Assembly: GCF_020740795.1 (NCBI RefSeq) | Contig: NC_067282.1 | Coordinates: 128,893,132-128,957,131 of the forward strand | Direction: 5' to 3' | DNA from: Apus apus | Lineage: Eukaryota; Chordata; Aves; Apodiformes; Apodidae | DNA length: 64,000 nt | Shown here: positions 36,098 through 48,400 of the stretch, piece by piece | Numbering within the stretch: position 1 is the first letter of the stretch | How the letters are laid out: each line of letters starts with the position of its first letter | Translations under genes and position numbers: made by a program | The notes under the pieces: generated by a model | What the model was told of the DNA's origin: nothing | Database searches by the model: none | The model's input: only the letters and a program-made list of their open reading frames with translations

Positions 36098-37614
36098 CAA
36101 GAGTCACAAGTTGCACATCCATAAATCCATGGGTCCTGATGGGAGGCACCTGTGGGTGCTGAGGGAGCTGGCCACTCTCCATTGTCTTTGGTAAGTTGTG
36201 GGGAACAGGAGAGGTGCCTGAGGTCTGGAGGAAAGCAAATGCCACTCCAGTTTTCAAAAAGAAGGAGGAACCAAGTAGCTATAGACTGGTTAGCCTCCCC
36301 TCCATCCCTGGAAAGGCGATGGAACAATTTATCCTCATTGCTCTATCCATGCATATCAAGGATAAGAGAATCATTAGGAGCAGTCAACATGGTTTTACCA
36401 AGGCAAAGTCATGTTTAACCAACCTGACAGCCTTTTATAAGCACATAACCAGGTGGAGAGATGATGGTAGTGCAGTGGATGTGGTTTATCTTGATTTCAG
36501 TAAAGCATTTGGCACTGTCTCTCACAGCATTCTTGAAGATAAACTGAGGAAGTGTGGTCTAGATGATCAGGTAGTGAGGTAGATTGTGAACTGGTTGAAG
36601 GGAAGAAGTCAGAGAGTAGTGGTCAATGGGACAGAATCTAGTTGGAGGCCTGTATCTAGTACAGCCCCTCAGGGATCAGTACTGGGACCAGTACTATTAA
36701 AAATATTCATCAACATGAGGGAACAGAGTGCACTGTCAACAAGTTTGCTGATGACACTGAACTGGGAGGAGTGGCTGACACACCAGAAGGCTGTGCTGCC
36801 ATTCAGCGAGACTTGGGCAGGCTGGAGAGTTGGGCAGGGAGAAACCTGATGGAATTCAACATGGGCAAGTGCGGAGTCTTGCATCTGGGCAAGAACAACG
36901 CACGTACCAGTACAGGTTGGGGGCTGACCTGCTGGAGAGCAAGGTAGGAGAAAGGGACCTGGGGGTCCTGGTGGACAGGAGGATGGCCATGAGCCAGCAA
37001 TGTGCCCTGGTGGCCAAGAAGGCCAATGGGATCCTGGGGTGCATTAGAAAGGGTGTGGTTAGTAGGTCAAGAGAGGTTCTCCTCCCTCTCTATTCTGCCC
37101 TGGTGAGGCCACATCTGGAGTACTGTGTCCAGCTCTGGGCCCCTCAGTTCAAGAAGGACAGGGAAGTGCTTGAAAGAGTCCAGCACAGAGCCACAAAGAT
37201 GATTAAGGGAGTGGAACATCTCCCTGATGAGGAAAGGCTAAGGGAGCTGGGTCTCTTTAGTTTGGAGAAGAGGAGACTGAGGGGTGACCTCATCAATGTT
37301 TACAATTATGTAAAGGGTGTCAGGAGGATGGAGCCAGGCTTTTTTCAATGATGTCCAGTGATAGGACAAGAGGCAATGGGTGCAAACTGGAGCATAGGAG
37401 GTTTCATGTAAATATAAGGAAAATCTTTTTCCCTGTGAGAGTGACAGAGCCCTGGAACAGGCTGCCCAGAGAGGCTGTGGAGTCTCCTTCTCTGGAGACA
37501 TTCAAAACCTGCCTGGACACGTTCCTGTGTGATGTGCTCTGGGTGCCCCTGCTCTGGCAGGGGGGTTGGACTAGAGGATCTTTTGAGGTTCCTTCCAACC
37601 CCTAAGATTCTGTG
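36098..37614 (+). repeat. CR1 LINE, 1.5 kb, most of the reverse transcriptase ORF plus 3' UTR
   Basis: This is the longest CR1 copy in the window. Frame 1 (36196-36582) has GEVPEVWRKANATPVFKK, SQHGFTKAKSCLTN and motif A as VYLDFSKAFGTVSH. A stop at 36583 is followed in frame by [19 protein letters not shown] and [11 protein letters not shown] small deletion near 36716 shifts the frame. Motif C still reads [10 protein letters not shown] at about 36745-36774. Frame 2 (36830-37351) carries [20 protein letters not shown] and [21 protein letters not shown]. Frame 1 resumes at 37348 with [17 protein letters not shown] and [19 protein letters not shown]. The 3' end is 'ggttccttccaacccctaagattctgtg'. 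Both catalytic motifs survive, but the ORF is broken by a stop and two frameshifts and lacks the endonuclease, so it is inactive. Confidence 0.95.
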
Positions 37615-38391
37615 AAAATTATTACTTCCACACATCTAATTAAGAACTTGGATTTTTTTGTCTGCTTGATCTCAAACCAAGTTGTGAGACATTTGTACAG
37701 AATGCAAAACAACCAATAAAAAAAAAAGTTCTAGTTCTAATTTTCAGATTTCCAGAAGTACAGTATAAGATACTGTTCAATTATAAAATTGAAGGATGAA
37801 TCATGAATAATACAAGACAGCCTCACTCACAGGGGACAGGAGGTGTGTAGGGATGCATCATTCCGTCCTGTCACACACAGCCTTCCTAACAGGCAACAGA
37901 AATATGGAAGTCTCTTCTGCTTATCAAATATTTGCAGAACAGAGACCTTAGATGACAGATGTTGCATTTCCTTGGACCTCAGGTGTTGCTCCATCACCTC
38001 ATTATGTGAAAAACAACATCAACAATGCACTGATGGATACATCTGGGTAACATTAGTACAGTGTACACTGCAAACCTTTATTAATGTGAACAGTCTATAC
38101 TCACAGGGCAAGCTGAATGATGATGTGATTGCAGACCCAATCCAAAATTGATACACCTCTTTGAATAATCATGATGGACATTGGATTAAACACACAATAC
38201 ATGTAAATCACAAGAATACTTTTGAAATAGTGTAGTAACCTGTCATCTCACTGTTCAATAATATAATACATCCTGCTATTTTCTCCCCTTTTGGCTTTGA
38301 TAGCACAATATTTTCTCAGCAATAACTCCACTTGATTTCAGTTTACACTGGAATCTTGCCTGACTAAAGAGTACAGGCGCAATATCTCCTA
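37615..38391. other. Intronic sequence between two CR1 copies
   Basis: This is AT-rich unique sequence with no features recognised. Confidence 0.5.
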
Positions 38392-38975
38392 GGCTGCATC
38401 AAAAGAAGGAAGGCTAGCAAGTTGAGGGATTCTCTCCCTCTACTCCACCCTTGTGACACCCCACTTGGAGTACCACATCCAGTTGTGGAGCCCTCAACAC
38501 ACAGGACATAGAGTTTTTGGAGGGAGTCTAGAGGAGAACCACAAAGATTATAATCAGAGGGCTGGAGCACCTCTGCTCTGAAGACAGGCTGAGGGAGTTG
38601 AGGCTGTTCAGCCTGGAGAAGAGAAGGCTCCAGGGAGACCTTACAGCAGCCTTCCAGTGCCTGAAGGGGCTGCAGGAAAGCTGGGGAGGGGCTTTTTACA
38701 AGGGAATGGAGTGAGAGGATGAGGGGTAATGGCTTTAAGCTGAAGAGACTAGAGGTAGTTTAGATATTATGAAGAAATTCTTTAGTGTGAGGGTGGTGAG
38801 ACTCTGGCACAGGTTGCCCAGGGAGGCTGTGGATGCTCTATCTCTGGAAGTGTTCAAGGCCAGACTGGATGGGGCTTTGAGCAACCTGGTCTAGTGGGAG
38901 GTGTCCCTGTCCATGGCAGGGGGATTGGAATTCGATGATCTTTAAGGTCCCTTCCAACACAAACCATTCTGTGAT
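38392..38975 (+). repeat. CR1 LINE fragment, plus strand
   Basis: The copy starts at the phrase 'ggctgcatcaaaagaagg' and runs through the C-terminal ORF2 region ('ctgagggagttgaggctgttcagcctggagaagagaagg'), with frames broken. It ends 'ggtcccttccaacacaaaccattctgtgat'. It shares the 'gagcaacctggtctagtgggaggtgtccctg' 3' UTR with the nested copy at 161-452, so the two are likely the same subfamily. Confidence 0.93.
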
Positions 38976-41478
38976 AACCTTGGTCTTTGTAGATTTATGC
39001 AGTGAGGCACAAAAAGATATATGAAACAGTTTTTACTTAGGCAAATAATTTCAAGCTCTGGCAATTCTACTCTAAAGTAATTGCAAAAAACCATACAATA
39101 GGTTATGTATGTGGTTTCAACTACATTGCTTTCATCAGCATAAATGATTACTCAAGGAGACTGAAAATTATAATTTTGATTATTTAACAATTTCCTTTGG
39201 ATTTTAATGAACCTAAGTAAGTGGCAGAGAATTGTATTTTTTTTTCCCCTTTCCTTTTTTAAGAACAGAGTACTATAATTCCCAGGAAATTAAACATTCT
39301 CTCAAATGCACTGTGTTTCAGTATTGAAAAGTGGCAGAAAAATGCCATAAGGCCCTCTGAAGAAAAATGTCCAATAGGATATACAGATTGAAATACTATA
39401 TCAGAAAATACCATTTAATTGTCATATTTAGAAACAATCATTTGAAAGATTCTAGAAATGTAAAAGTTCAGGAAAAAAAAAAAAAGCCATGCTCATTTCT
39501 GTATCCCATGCAGCACACTGCTTCAGTATGTCTTATTCACAGAGGAGAAAAAGGAGAGCCAGGTGCACCAACTCATCTTACACTACAACTTTACAAAAAT
39601 CCCTTACTTAATCCTTTGGATTTATACTTCTCTTTGAGTTGGGTACAGGAGCAGTGTGAAAATGCCCCGAAAGCCTCAATGTAAATGTTTCTTTAATCCT
39701 ACTAACAGGCCCAGATGAAGGAGCAGGAAACTGAGCTAAGGAACTCTCAGTGACCCCATCACTACTGTCTCTCTTGGCACTGACCTGTTGGTCACAAGTT
39801 CATCCTAGGCACAGCACAGATGTTCTGACATCAGGCTGATTCAGGACATCAGCATGTGGACCCCTGTAACACAAAGTCCATACCATATGGTGGTGTTTTA
39901 TAGTAACATGAAGTTTTGCATTGGTAACTTAAAGCTGAATTATTAAAATAGTTGACACAGAAACAGAAGATAGGATGAAATGCTTTGAAATGAGGCTTTG
40001 TCATGTTACACAGAACTTTGTATTCCCAAAACATGCCACTGAATTCAGCCAAAAAAGATACAGCTTTATGGCTTTTCTTTTAAAATCAGAAGAAGGGCAA
40101 AAATTAAAAAGGAAAATACTCAAGGTGACACCACATTTTAAAAACTGGGAAACTGGTCTGTTAAAATGTGTTGGTGGTAACATTTAGGGTTTGGACTCTC
40201 ATTAATGTGGCCCCAGGGAGAATATAAACACTCTTTCTGAAATTAAATCTTGAGTTTGCCCACCGCAGTCTTGTTTTCAGCTTCAGCTGCTGGCACTTCA
40301 GCCTGCAATTGAGGCCTTGCATCAAATGCCAAGCCAAACATTCAGCAACAAGAATGGTAATGACACCTTATTTTGTTCTAAGTCACATTAAAATCTAGCA
40401 AGTACTTAAAAAAAGAATTACTCATTTGAGATTAATAACTTCGGCTGGTTTTCACAACCTCTTCCACTTGCACTTGAATTCAAACAATTCACCTTCAGAA
40501 GAAAGCTGTGCTTGATGCTTGAAATTGAGCAACCTTGCAAAACAATAATACATATAAAAATTCTGATAATAACTGGCTAAGGCTAAAGGGCATAAATTTT
40601 ACCTACAAGAGTTGAAAAACAAATTTGCTGGGTTTGATGCATTATTTTGCGAATGACTCAACACAAACAGATCAATACATGAAAGCTGCCAATCTGTAAC
40701 AAGCTTTCCAAGAAGGGTCCTTCCTATTCACAGTGATAAGATATTTTAATATTGTAACTGTTACTGAAATATTTCACACCAGCATCTGCTTAAGTTCACT
40801 CTCTTATTCCCACCTTCTTTTCATAAACATGTCAAGGTGACAGTACACTTCTCCAGCACTTCTATCTGTCTGATAACAGGGATCAATAAGCCACTGTCAC
40901 TGTCTATTAAAATGATATTTAAAGATGTTTTCTGGTAAAAATACTGTTTTCAAATCACTTTTTACAATAACAGCCAGTTCCAGCTACCACACATATAATT
41001 TCTCTTCTGCTGTGCTGATCTAATTTTTTAAATACCTTCTTGCTAACTAAGGCACTTTTGTCAATATTGTAAGGAATGAAAATAAAATTTCAACAGCAGC
41101 ACTAAAATATGCAAAGGGAGAGCTTTTAGTCTGATTTGTTTACAAAAAAATTCATTGACCATCTTCTGAGATAACTGTGATGGATGAATAACAGAGCAAC
41201 TATGTTGAGGTACACCTATCTTCTTATTTGGCCAGCCTTTAGGAGTGAAGTACAGACAGTCTCTCAGGCAATTTCAGCAACCTGAAGGAATTTGCTGTCT
41301 CCACTCAACAGGGTGGATAAATTTAATTAAAGATAACATTTACCCTGAACTTCAGGCATTTTTTGCAGTTTTTACCTTGAATAATCAAATGCAAGATACT
41401 AGTTTTCAACACAAAATTTTCTCTTAGAATACTAAAGAATGATGAACCTTGCAGACAGAGGCATCTTTCTCCATGCAC
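38976..41478. other. Intronic sequence, nothing recognised
   Basis: This is AT-rich unique sequence. T/C-rich (39237-39260) and A-rich (39473-39485) low-complexity bits are present. No exon is seen. Confidence 0.5.
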
Positions 41479-42018
41479 CATAGAATTGTCAGAGCTGGAA
41501 GGGACCTCTAGGGATCATCTAGTCCAATTCCCCTGCTAAAGCAGGATCCCCTAGAGCACATTACTCAGGGCTGCATCAAGGTGGGTTTTGAGTATCTCCA
41601 GAGAAGGGGCCTCCACAACCTCCCTGGGCAGCCTGTTCCAAGCCTCTGTCACCCTCACTGTAAAGAAGTTTTTCCTCATCCTTAAATGGAACTTCCTGTG
41701 TTCCAGCTTGTGCCTGTTGCCCCCTGTCCTGCCCCTGGGAACTACTGAAAAGAGTCTGGCTCCATCCTCCTTACACCCACCCTGTAGATACTTAGAGGCA
41801 TTCATAAGGTCTCCCCTCAGCCTTCTCTTCTCCAGGCTAAACAGTCCCAGCTCTCTCAGCCTTTCCTCATAAGAGAGATGCTCCAATTCCCCCAGTCATC
41901 TTTGTAACCCTCTGCTGGACTCTCTAGTAGTTCCCTTTCTCTCATGAACTGGGAGCCCAGAACTGGGCACAGTATTCCAGAGGTGGCCTCACAAGGGCGG
42001 AGTAGAGGGGGAGATGCA
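41479..42018 (-). repeat. CR1 LINE fragment, minus strand, with an intact 111-codon frame
   Basis: Read on the minus strand, 41886-41551 is an uninterrupted frame: [20 protein letters not shown], then [31 protein letters not shown] and EAWNRLPREVVEAPSLEILK, ending at the C-terminus of CR1 ORF2. Upstream, 'gccacctctggaatactgtgcccagttctggg' to about 42018 is also CR1. The 3' end is at the left edge near 'catagaattgtcagagctgg'. The clean frame suggests a comparatively young copy. It is in the CCDC91 sense orientation. Confidence 0.94.
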
Positions 42019-44165
42019 TTTTTTGAGATCTCTTGTCAAAAAACGTAGGCAAAATCACCATCTCCATTTATTTATTTATTTATTCATTTTTAACTGATGG
42101 ATGGCATTTGAAAAAACAGCTTAGTCCTTAAAATATTCCCTAATAAACTCTGGCCTGCACCAGTATTAGTAAAAAGTGCTGATAAAGGAAGACGCATTCT
42201 TCCACAGAGAGCAAGAACTGAGCTATGAGGTAAGGAAAGCTGAAAATCCAATTTAAAATTTAAGAATGAGCGAGCATTTATATGTAGTGTCTCTAAAGGT
42301 TATTTTGAGAGTGATTTTAATGTAAGGTGTCATTTGTTTAGTATCAGGAGACATAACAGCATTTCTTTTCAGTTTTAAGTCCTTTCATCACCTTTTTTCC
42401 ATTTCTATTATCTTACTTTACTAATAAAAGTGAATTAATGTTGGTTAATTCTTTGGTCCTGAATCTAAACAAAGCAAGAAATGAAAAATCAAAATTGAAA
42501 ATACTTGTAATAGCTTGTTTCACAGAAAAAAACAACCCCAAAGACATGCAAATTTTATATAACAAAGGTACAAAAAAATTCACTGCCCTGCTTGGCTGGA
42601 CAAGTTCAGAACTGTTAATGAAAAGACAGATTTGTAATACCACCCCTAAAAGTAATTTACTTTTTGCAATTGAAGTAAAAGGCATAAACCTAAGACAAGA
42701 TTATGTTTGATATAACCATGACAATACCTGGCCATTCATCTTTGACTTCAGAGACTCTATATATTCTTTAGCAAATTACTATCCTTAACAGACCACACAT
42801 TTCTGAACTGACTGATGATTCAGGATACCAACCAATATCACCTTTTAAAAAAGGCTTGATTTTATTTTATTAACTTGTTTATTTTGCTTCCATTCCTGAA
42901 GACAGAAACTGAAATCTCAGTTGTAAATCTTGGCCTGAACACTAAATATATGGTAACTCTTCTGCATGGCATGTTTCTCTTTGTCCATTTCTGTCATTTT
43001 TATTACTCCTAGTTAGCCTGTTTCCTTTATTACTTCTGCAAATAAATCCTCTTCCTTCTTGTTCACTCTCCTTTATGCACTGTTAAACAATTTTATTTAT
43101 TGGGGGAATTCTGTGTATTAAATAGTAAAAATAAGACTTGTAGGTCCAGACACATTATTATTAGATTCACTTGCCTATGATAACCTTACTCAGATTTTAG
43201 AAGAGTTCTGTGATGTGGACAGTATACACTGAGAATCATAATAAACATATGCAATTGATCCTTGGGTTCAGATTTTTTGTTTTATAGAATACTTCAGTTT
43301 TGTTTTGAAAATATTCAATACTTCTCAATAATAGACTACTCTAGAATTCCAGGTCTTTTAAATTATCTCTGCTCTACAAGCAATAAAAACAATTATCTGT
43401 AGTGGCATCAAACAACAAGTATTGAACATAAACTACTCTTACACACTCTTTTATAAGCATATGACTGAAATAATGGGCAGGTGATGAGAGCTGAGAAGGC
43501 AGACAGTTTTGCAGAAAATCCAGCCCCCTATGTATTTCTGATTTGAAAGAATACAATAAAGACATTCTCTGTGAACACTGTAAAGAAAATACTTCACATA
43601 TTAGGAAAAAATCCACATAGAAAACAAGTTTTTCAGAAATTGCAGCACAGATAACCTTTCACAATCTTACAGGTAACGATGTTATTCAAATAGGTTTTAT
43701 AGGTTTTGTAGCTGATCTGCATAATCAAAGTTGTTGTTTTTTTAAAAAAATCAGTTCTAGAAGTGCATTCATGATATATCAAATCTGTATAACTATATGT
43801 AGTTATGAAATGTAATGCATGAAACTCCAAAAAACTGAAATGGGATTTCATACCATAACTAAAGGCAAAACACAGTGCATCAGATAGGGGACTACTCCAA
43901 AGGCCAAAACAAAGATCTAATGGTTTTCTTTAGACAAAATCAACATAGAAAACACACTCCCCAAATGTAGTACATTATTAAAAACGTACCTTGATAGAAA
44001 AGAATGTCCATGGAGGAAATCAGAGGTGTTAATCTGACTTAGTCATATATATTTTCTGATGTCTTGGGCATAACTTGATCAGTATTTTTCTTCCCTTTAG
44101 AAGCATTGTGACTACAATCCATCTGTGCACCAAATGAAATGCACAGTTCCCTCTGCAAATGTTAA
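42019..44165. other. Intronic sequence, with a short (TTTA)n run
   Basis: A (TTTA)n tetranucleotide run of about six units lies at 42066-42090. The rest is AT-rich with no exon or repeat recognised. Confidence 0.5.
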
Positions 44166-44595
44166 ATCACAGAATCACATAACAGTTTGGGTTGGAAGGG
44201 ACCTTAAAGATCATCTAGTTCCAAGCCCCCTGCATGGACAGGGACACCTCCTACTAGGCCAGGTTGCTCAAATCCCTATCTTACCTGGCCTTGAACACTT
44301 TCAGGGATGGGGCAGCCACAACTTCCCTGGGCAACCAGTTCCAGTGTCTCACCACCCTCACACTAAAGAATTTCCTCCTAATGTCTAACCTTGAAGTTTA
44401 AAGACATTACCCCTCATCCTCTCACTCTATGACCTTGTGAAAAGTCCCTCCTCGGCTTTCCTGTAGGCCCTGCTCAGGTACTGGGAGGCTGCTATAAGGT
44501 CTCCTTGGAGCCTTCTCTTCTCCAGCTAAACAACCCTAACTCTCTCAGCCTGTCTTCATAAGAGAGGTTCTCCAGCCCTTGGATTATTTCTTTCC
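44166..44595 (-). repeat. CR1 LINE 3' end, minus strand (3' half of an internally deleted or composite copy)
   Basis: The minus-strand 3' UTR runs from 'aatcacagaatcacataacagtttgggttgg' at the left edge up to the block that translates as [19 protein letters not shown] near 44500-44590. It belongs with the endonuclease segment at 44690-45405 in the same orientation. The roughly 1.5 kb of reverse transcriptase normally between them is missing and replaced by about 95 bp. Confidence 0.92.
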
Positions 44596-44689
44596 AGAAT
44601 AATCCCACTGAAACTGGGCAAATGTATGACTTGCACTTTAAGGTAATGCATGTTATTAAGGAAAACTCTAATATTTTCTGAATATTCCA

Positions 44690-45405
44690 AGGGACCTTGC
44701 TTATCCATCCAGGTCCCTTACCACATCTACTCAATTTTTTACTCAAAGGAATGCACCTATCTTGGGCTTGAAGGAAGTGTTATTTAAAAATTGACCAACT
44801 TTCTTGGGTTCCCTTCCCTTCCATAGTCTTAGCCCATGGGATTTCTGCAAGTAGATCTTCAAAGAGTACAAAGTTAGCCCTGTGGAAGTCCAGGGCTGTC
44901 ATCCTACTTATTGCCCTGCTTCTTCCTTGTAAAATACTAAACTCCACCACCTCATGATCACTGTTGCCAAGGCTGTTCCCAGCCTTAATGTCCCCAGCCA
45001 GACATTCTTTATTTGTTAATACAAGGTCCAGCACTGCACCTCTCCTTGTTGGTTTCTCCACCACCTGCAGCAGAAAGTTATCATCAATGCACTGCAAGAA
45101 CCTTTTGGACTGAACATGCTTTCCAACAAACATCAGGGTGACTGAAGTCATCCGTGAGTACTAAGGAGTGTGATCGAGAGGCTACTTCCAGTTGAGCGCT
45201 GAAGGCCTCATCAACACCTTCTTCTTGGGCTGGTGGTCTATAGTAGACACACACAACAGTTTCAGCAACATTTGCATGTCCCTTAATTCTAACCCACAAG
45301 CTTTCAACCTGTTCTGTGCCCCCCAACCAGCCCTGGAAAGAACTCAACACATTCCAGTTGCTCTTGCACATAAAGAGCAACACCACCGCCTCGCCTAGTT
45401 GACAA
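44690..45405 (-). repeat. CR1 LINE endonuclease-domain fragment, minus strand
   Basis: The minus-strand frames carry the C-terminal part of the CR1 ORF2 endonuclease. From the right edge they read GGVALYVQEQLECVEFFPGL (about 45389-45324), then EQVESLWVRIKGHANVAETV and VYYRPPAQEEGVDEAFSAQL. The block at the usual GDFN active-site position reads TDDFSHPDVCW. After a frameshift come KRFLQCIDDNFLLQVVEKPT, AVLDLVLTNKECLAGDIKAG and NSDHEVVEFSI. The catalytic SDH motif is intact, but the usual G and N of GDFN are D and S. The match ends with SKKLSRCGKGPGW near 44700. Retention of endonuclease sequence is uncommon for 5'-truncated CR1. Confidence 0.92.
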
Positions 45406-48400
45406 TACTGGGAACCACTATTTTAAAACACCAAATGCACAGTACTGGAGGCATTAAAAAGCCAACCACAGGAATGGAAAAAAAAAAATTAAACACAAAG
45501 AGCACACAGTGCATAATGTCTTGCACAAAATCTAGTATGAAAAGTAACCATAAAGAGAAAAAAAAAAATGAGTAATCAAATTATTTACAATGTCAAATGA
45601 CACCACAGCACAAACCCCGAAATGAGTATCTCAAAAGTAAAAAGTCCTGTAAAATAACAAAGAAAATTCAATTAAGTTCTATGTTCCAGGAGAAAGCTGG
45701 TATTTTTAAGGCACTTGTATTTACACTCAAATCAAATGAGACTTTTACTGGGAATTTAAAGGGGTACTGGATAAGGATCCTTCCACAAAACGGATCATAA
45801 ATGTCATCGCTGACGATTAGAGAAAGAATTTCCACACAATTCCACATACAAAACAATGATCATTATCCTGGCCTCTACAGTATCTCCATTTGAATGGCAA
45901 ATGTATGAACTGCCTGGAAAAGGCTTACTCTGTTACTCTGCTTCAAAGCCACACCTCTATGACCACTTGGGAAAGGATTTAGATATAATGGTAAAACATT
46001 AGTTTGATAATCCAAAAAGTCCATTCCAGCCTTATAAACATTTTGTTCCAGAAAATCTAATTGTAAATAAAAGTGCTTTCTGAAACCACTGTGAAAAATC
46101 AGAGAATCTGACACAGAATGAACAGCTCCCCTACAACCATCACTGCATATTTTTAAACAAACCCTGGAGTTATGAAATACCATATTTTTGTCAATAATTA
46201 CTAAATTGCTGGGGCAATTTTTGTGGTGTATGGCTTAGCTACGCATTCTTGCTTTTCTCACTGATGAAAGACTGATGGGAGACTGTGATAGAAATTTCAA
46301 GTCCTCTTTTGAATCCCAGGTTGCAGCAGTTTAGGCTGATTCACAACATGTACTTTTTATCTGTCAAAATAAAGACAGTTTGAATTTGACATCAAATATC
46401 AAGCTTCTTATTTCCTACTGTTCCTCCACCCCCCTACAAGATTTTAAGTTTACATATGTTCATCATAAATGTGTAGTAAGAAATGTTTTTTATAAAAAAT
46501 ATAAATAAATTAGTAGAACAGTAGACTTATGCTGGCAGCAGTTTTACCACAGATTGATTTGTTTTTTACTGGACTCATTTGGTACTTTCTAATTTTGAGA
46601 AGCAACTGAATTGATCTTATTTTGTTTGTTATTTAAATGTACAATATTGCCAGAAAAATGCTTTTCAGTTACCAATCTTAAAATGTGATACTTCCTCCTT
46701 AGAATAAATAAATTTAACAATAATTTTAATTTACCTGCATATGAAACCCTAACCAGTATTTTCCTGGAACTGACCAAGTTTAGATTGATAGTTTAAGACT
46801 TGAACTGAAAGTGGTAATCTAAACATTAAATATAGCAGTGAACCGAGTATGATATCACTTCTAGATTTTGTCTGATATTTCAATAAGTTTTAGGACAAAA
46901 TGTTACAGCTCATGCCATCTGAAGTAAAGAGGATCAATTCCAGCACATATAAAATGCAAACGTATTATTGCAGGATCAGGTCTACAAGGATATTTTCCAT
47001 TGGACAGTTCATTTGGACAACAAGATTAAAAGGTACAAAAAGGTAATTTACTCTCCTTTTGCATTTATTGCAGGGGAGCACAACATGAGGTTTTTCCCCT
47101 AGCTACTGGACAGCACACCTTTTTGGCTTATGGTAAGTTAAATTATACAAGTACCTGCAACCAATGGGAAAGAAAAACAAAAAATACACAGAAGTTAATT
47201 GAATATAAATATTAGTATACTATATGTCCTTCTTTTTCTTTATCTGTATGCACTTACGGTATATAAAGCCTCACATAAATTAATAAAGAAATGTATAGGC
47301 AGTTGGAACAGATAATAATTGCAATTTCCTTCCCAATGAAATATTCTATTCTATATTCTTACTGAAATATTTACCTCCCAGTAGGTTTTACTGCTGGAAG
47401 GCAGTGGGATCCATGCACCATTTCACTTGCTAGAAACACAAAATGATGTGTGACTACCTGGCTAAGATGTTTAAAAATAAATAAATTAATTAATAATTAA
47501 GAGTCCCCACTTAGTAGTTGTTGGCATTGAAGATCTCAACTATTACATTTGAAAACACTGAATAGACTGAAATTCACTAAACTTAATATTTTCAGACTTA
47601 AAATGACGTAAAAATATTCTTATTAAGTTGTTTTTCTTGCTTTCTAACTGCAGATTTATGAAGAAGAGTCATCCCAGGTAGTTGTATAAAATGTAACTGT
47701 GTCTCAGGAGTTCTCTTCATACAACAGCAGTAACTAAACAGCAACATAAGAAGAAAAATCTGTTGTTCCACATTATGAATACAAAGAAAAGGCCAAACCA
47801 TGGCCTTTATGAATGTCTTCATTACTTCAAAATAAGATTAAGAAGAAGAGAGTAATATACTCCAATATTGATTTTATTTTATTCAGATACTGGTTTCCTG
47901 CTATTTTACTATTGTGATTGTCAAGCTTGTTTCCTGTTCAGAAATTAACTGTTACTCCTGTAAATCAGCTGGCTTGTTTTCTCTCGGATTAATGGATTCT
48001 GAAAACTCACCTTTACAACCTTATAACAATTCCTATCTTCCACTCTACAACTTCATGGATTGGTGCAGGCAGACAGTGCAAGCAAATGACTAAGGCAAAG
48101 GTGTTGTCCAAACATTACTTTACACAGGAAATGAACATACTTCTGCTCTTCCACTCAGATCTTTGGAATACTCAACATACCTCCAAAATTTCAGTCAACC
48201 TTGTAACTACATTGCACCCAGGAGCAAAGAACAAACATCAAAGTTCTTACACTTTGTGACTATGTTTATATTCACATCATTTGACACTAGCAAACTGAAG
48301 CAAAGCCCCACATGAAGTCCATGCAAGCTGGAGCAGGCCTAGCCTGTCTTCATATTCCTAACAGAGCATCATGTACCCATTAATCAAGTCTTTAACCAAA

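Noticed and set aside
44780..45386. Minus-strand ORFs as a host endonuclease/exonuclease gene
   Set aside because: The VYYRPP and SDHE blocks match the CR1 endonuclease domain, and the frames are broken by a frameshift.
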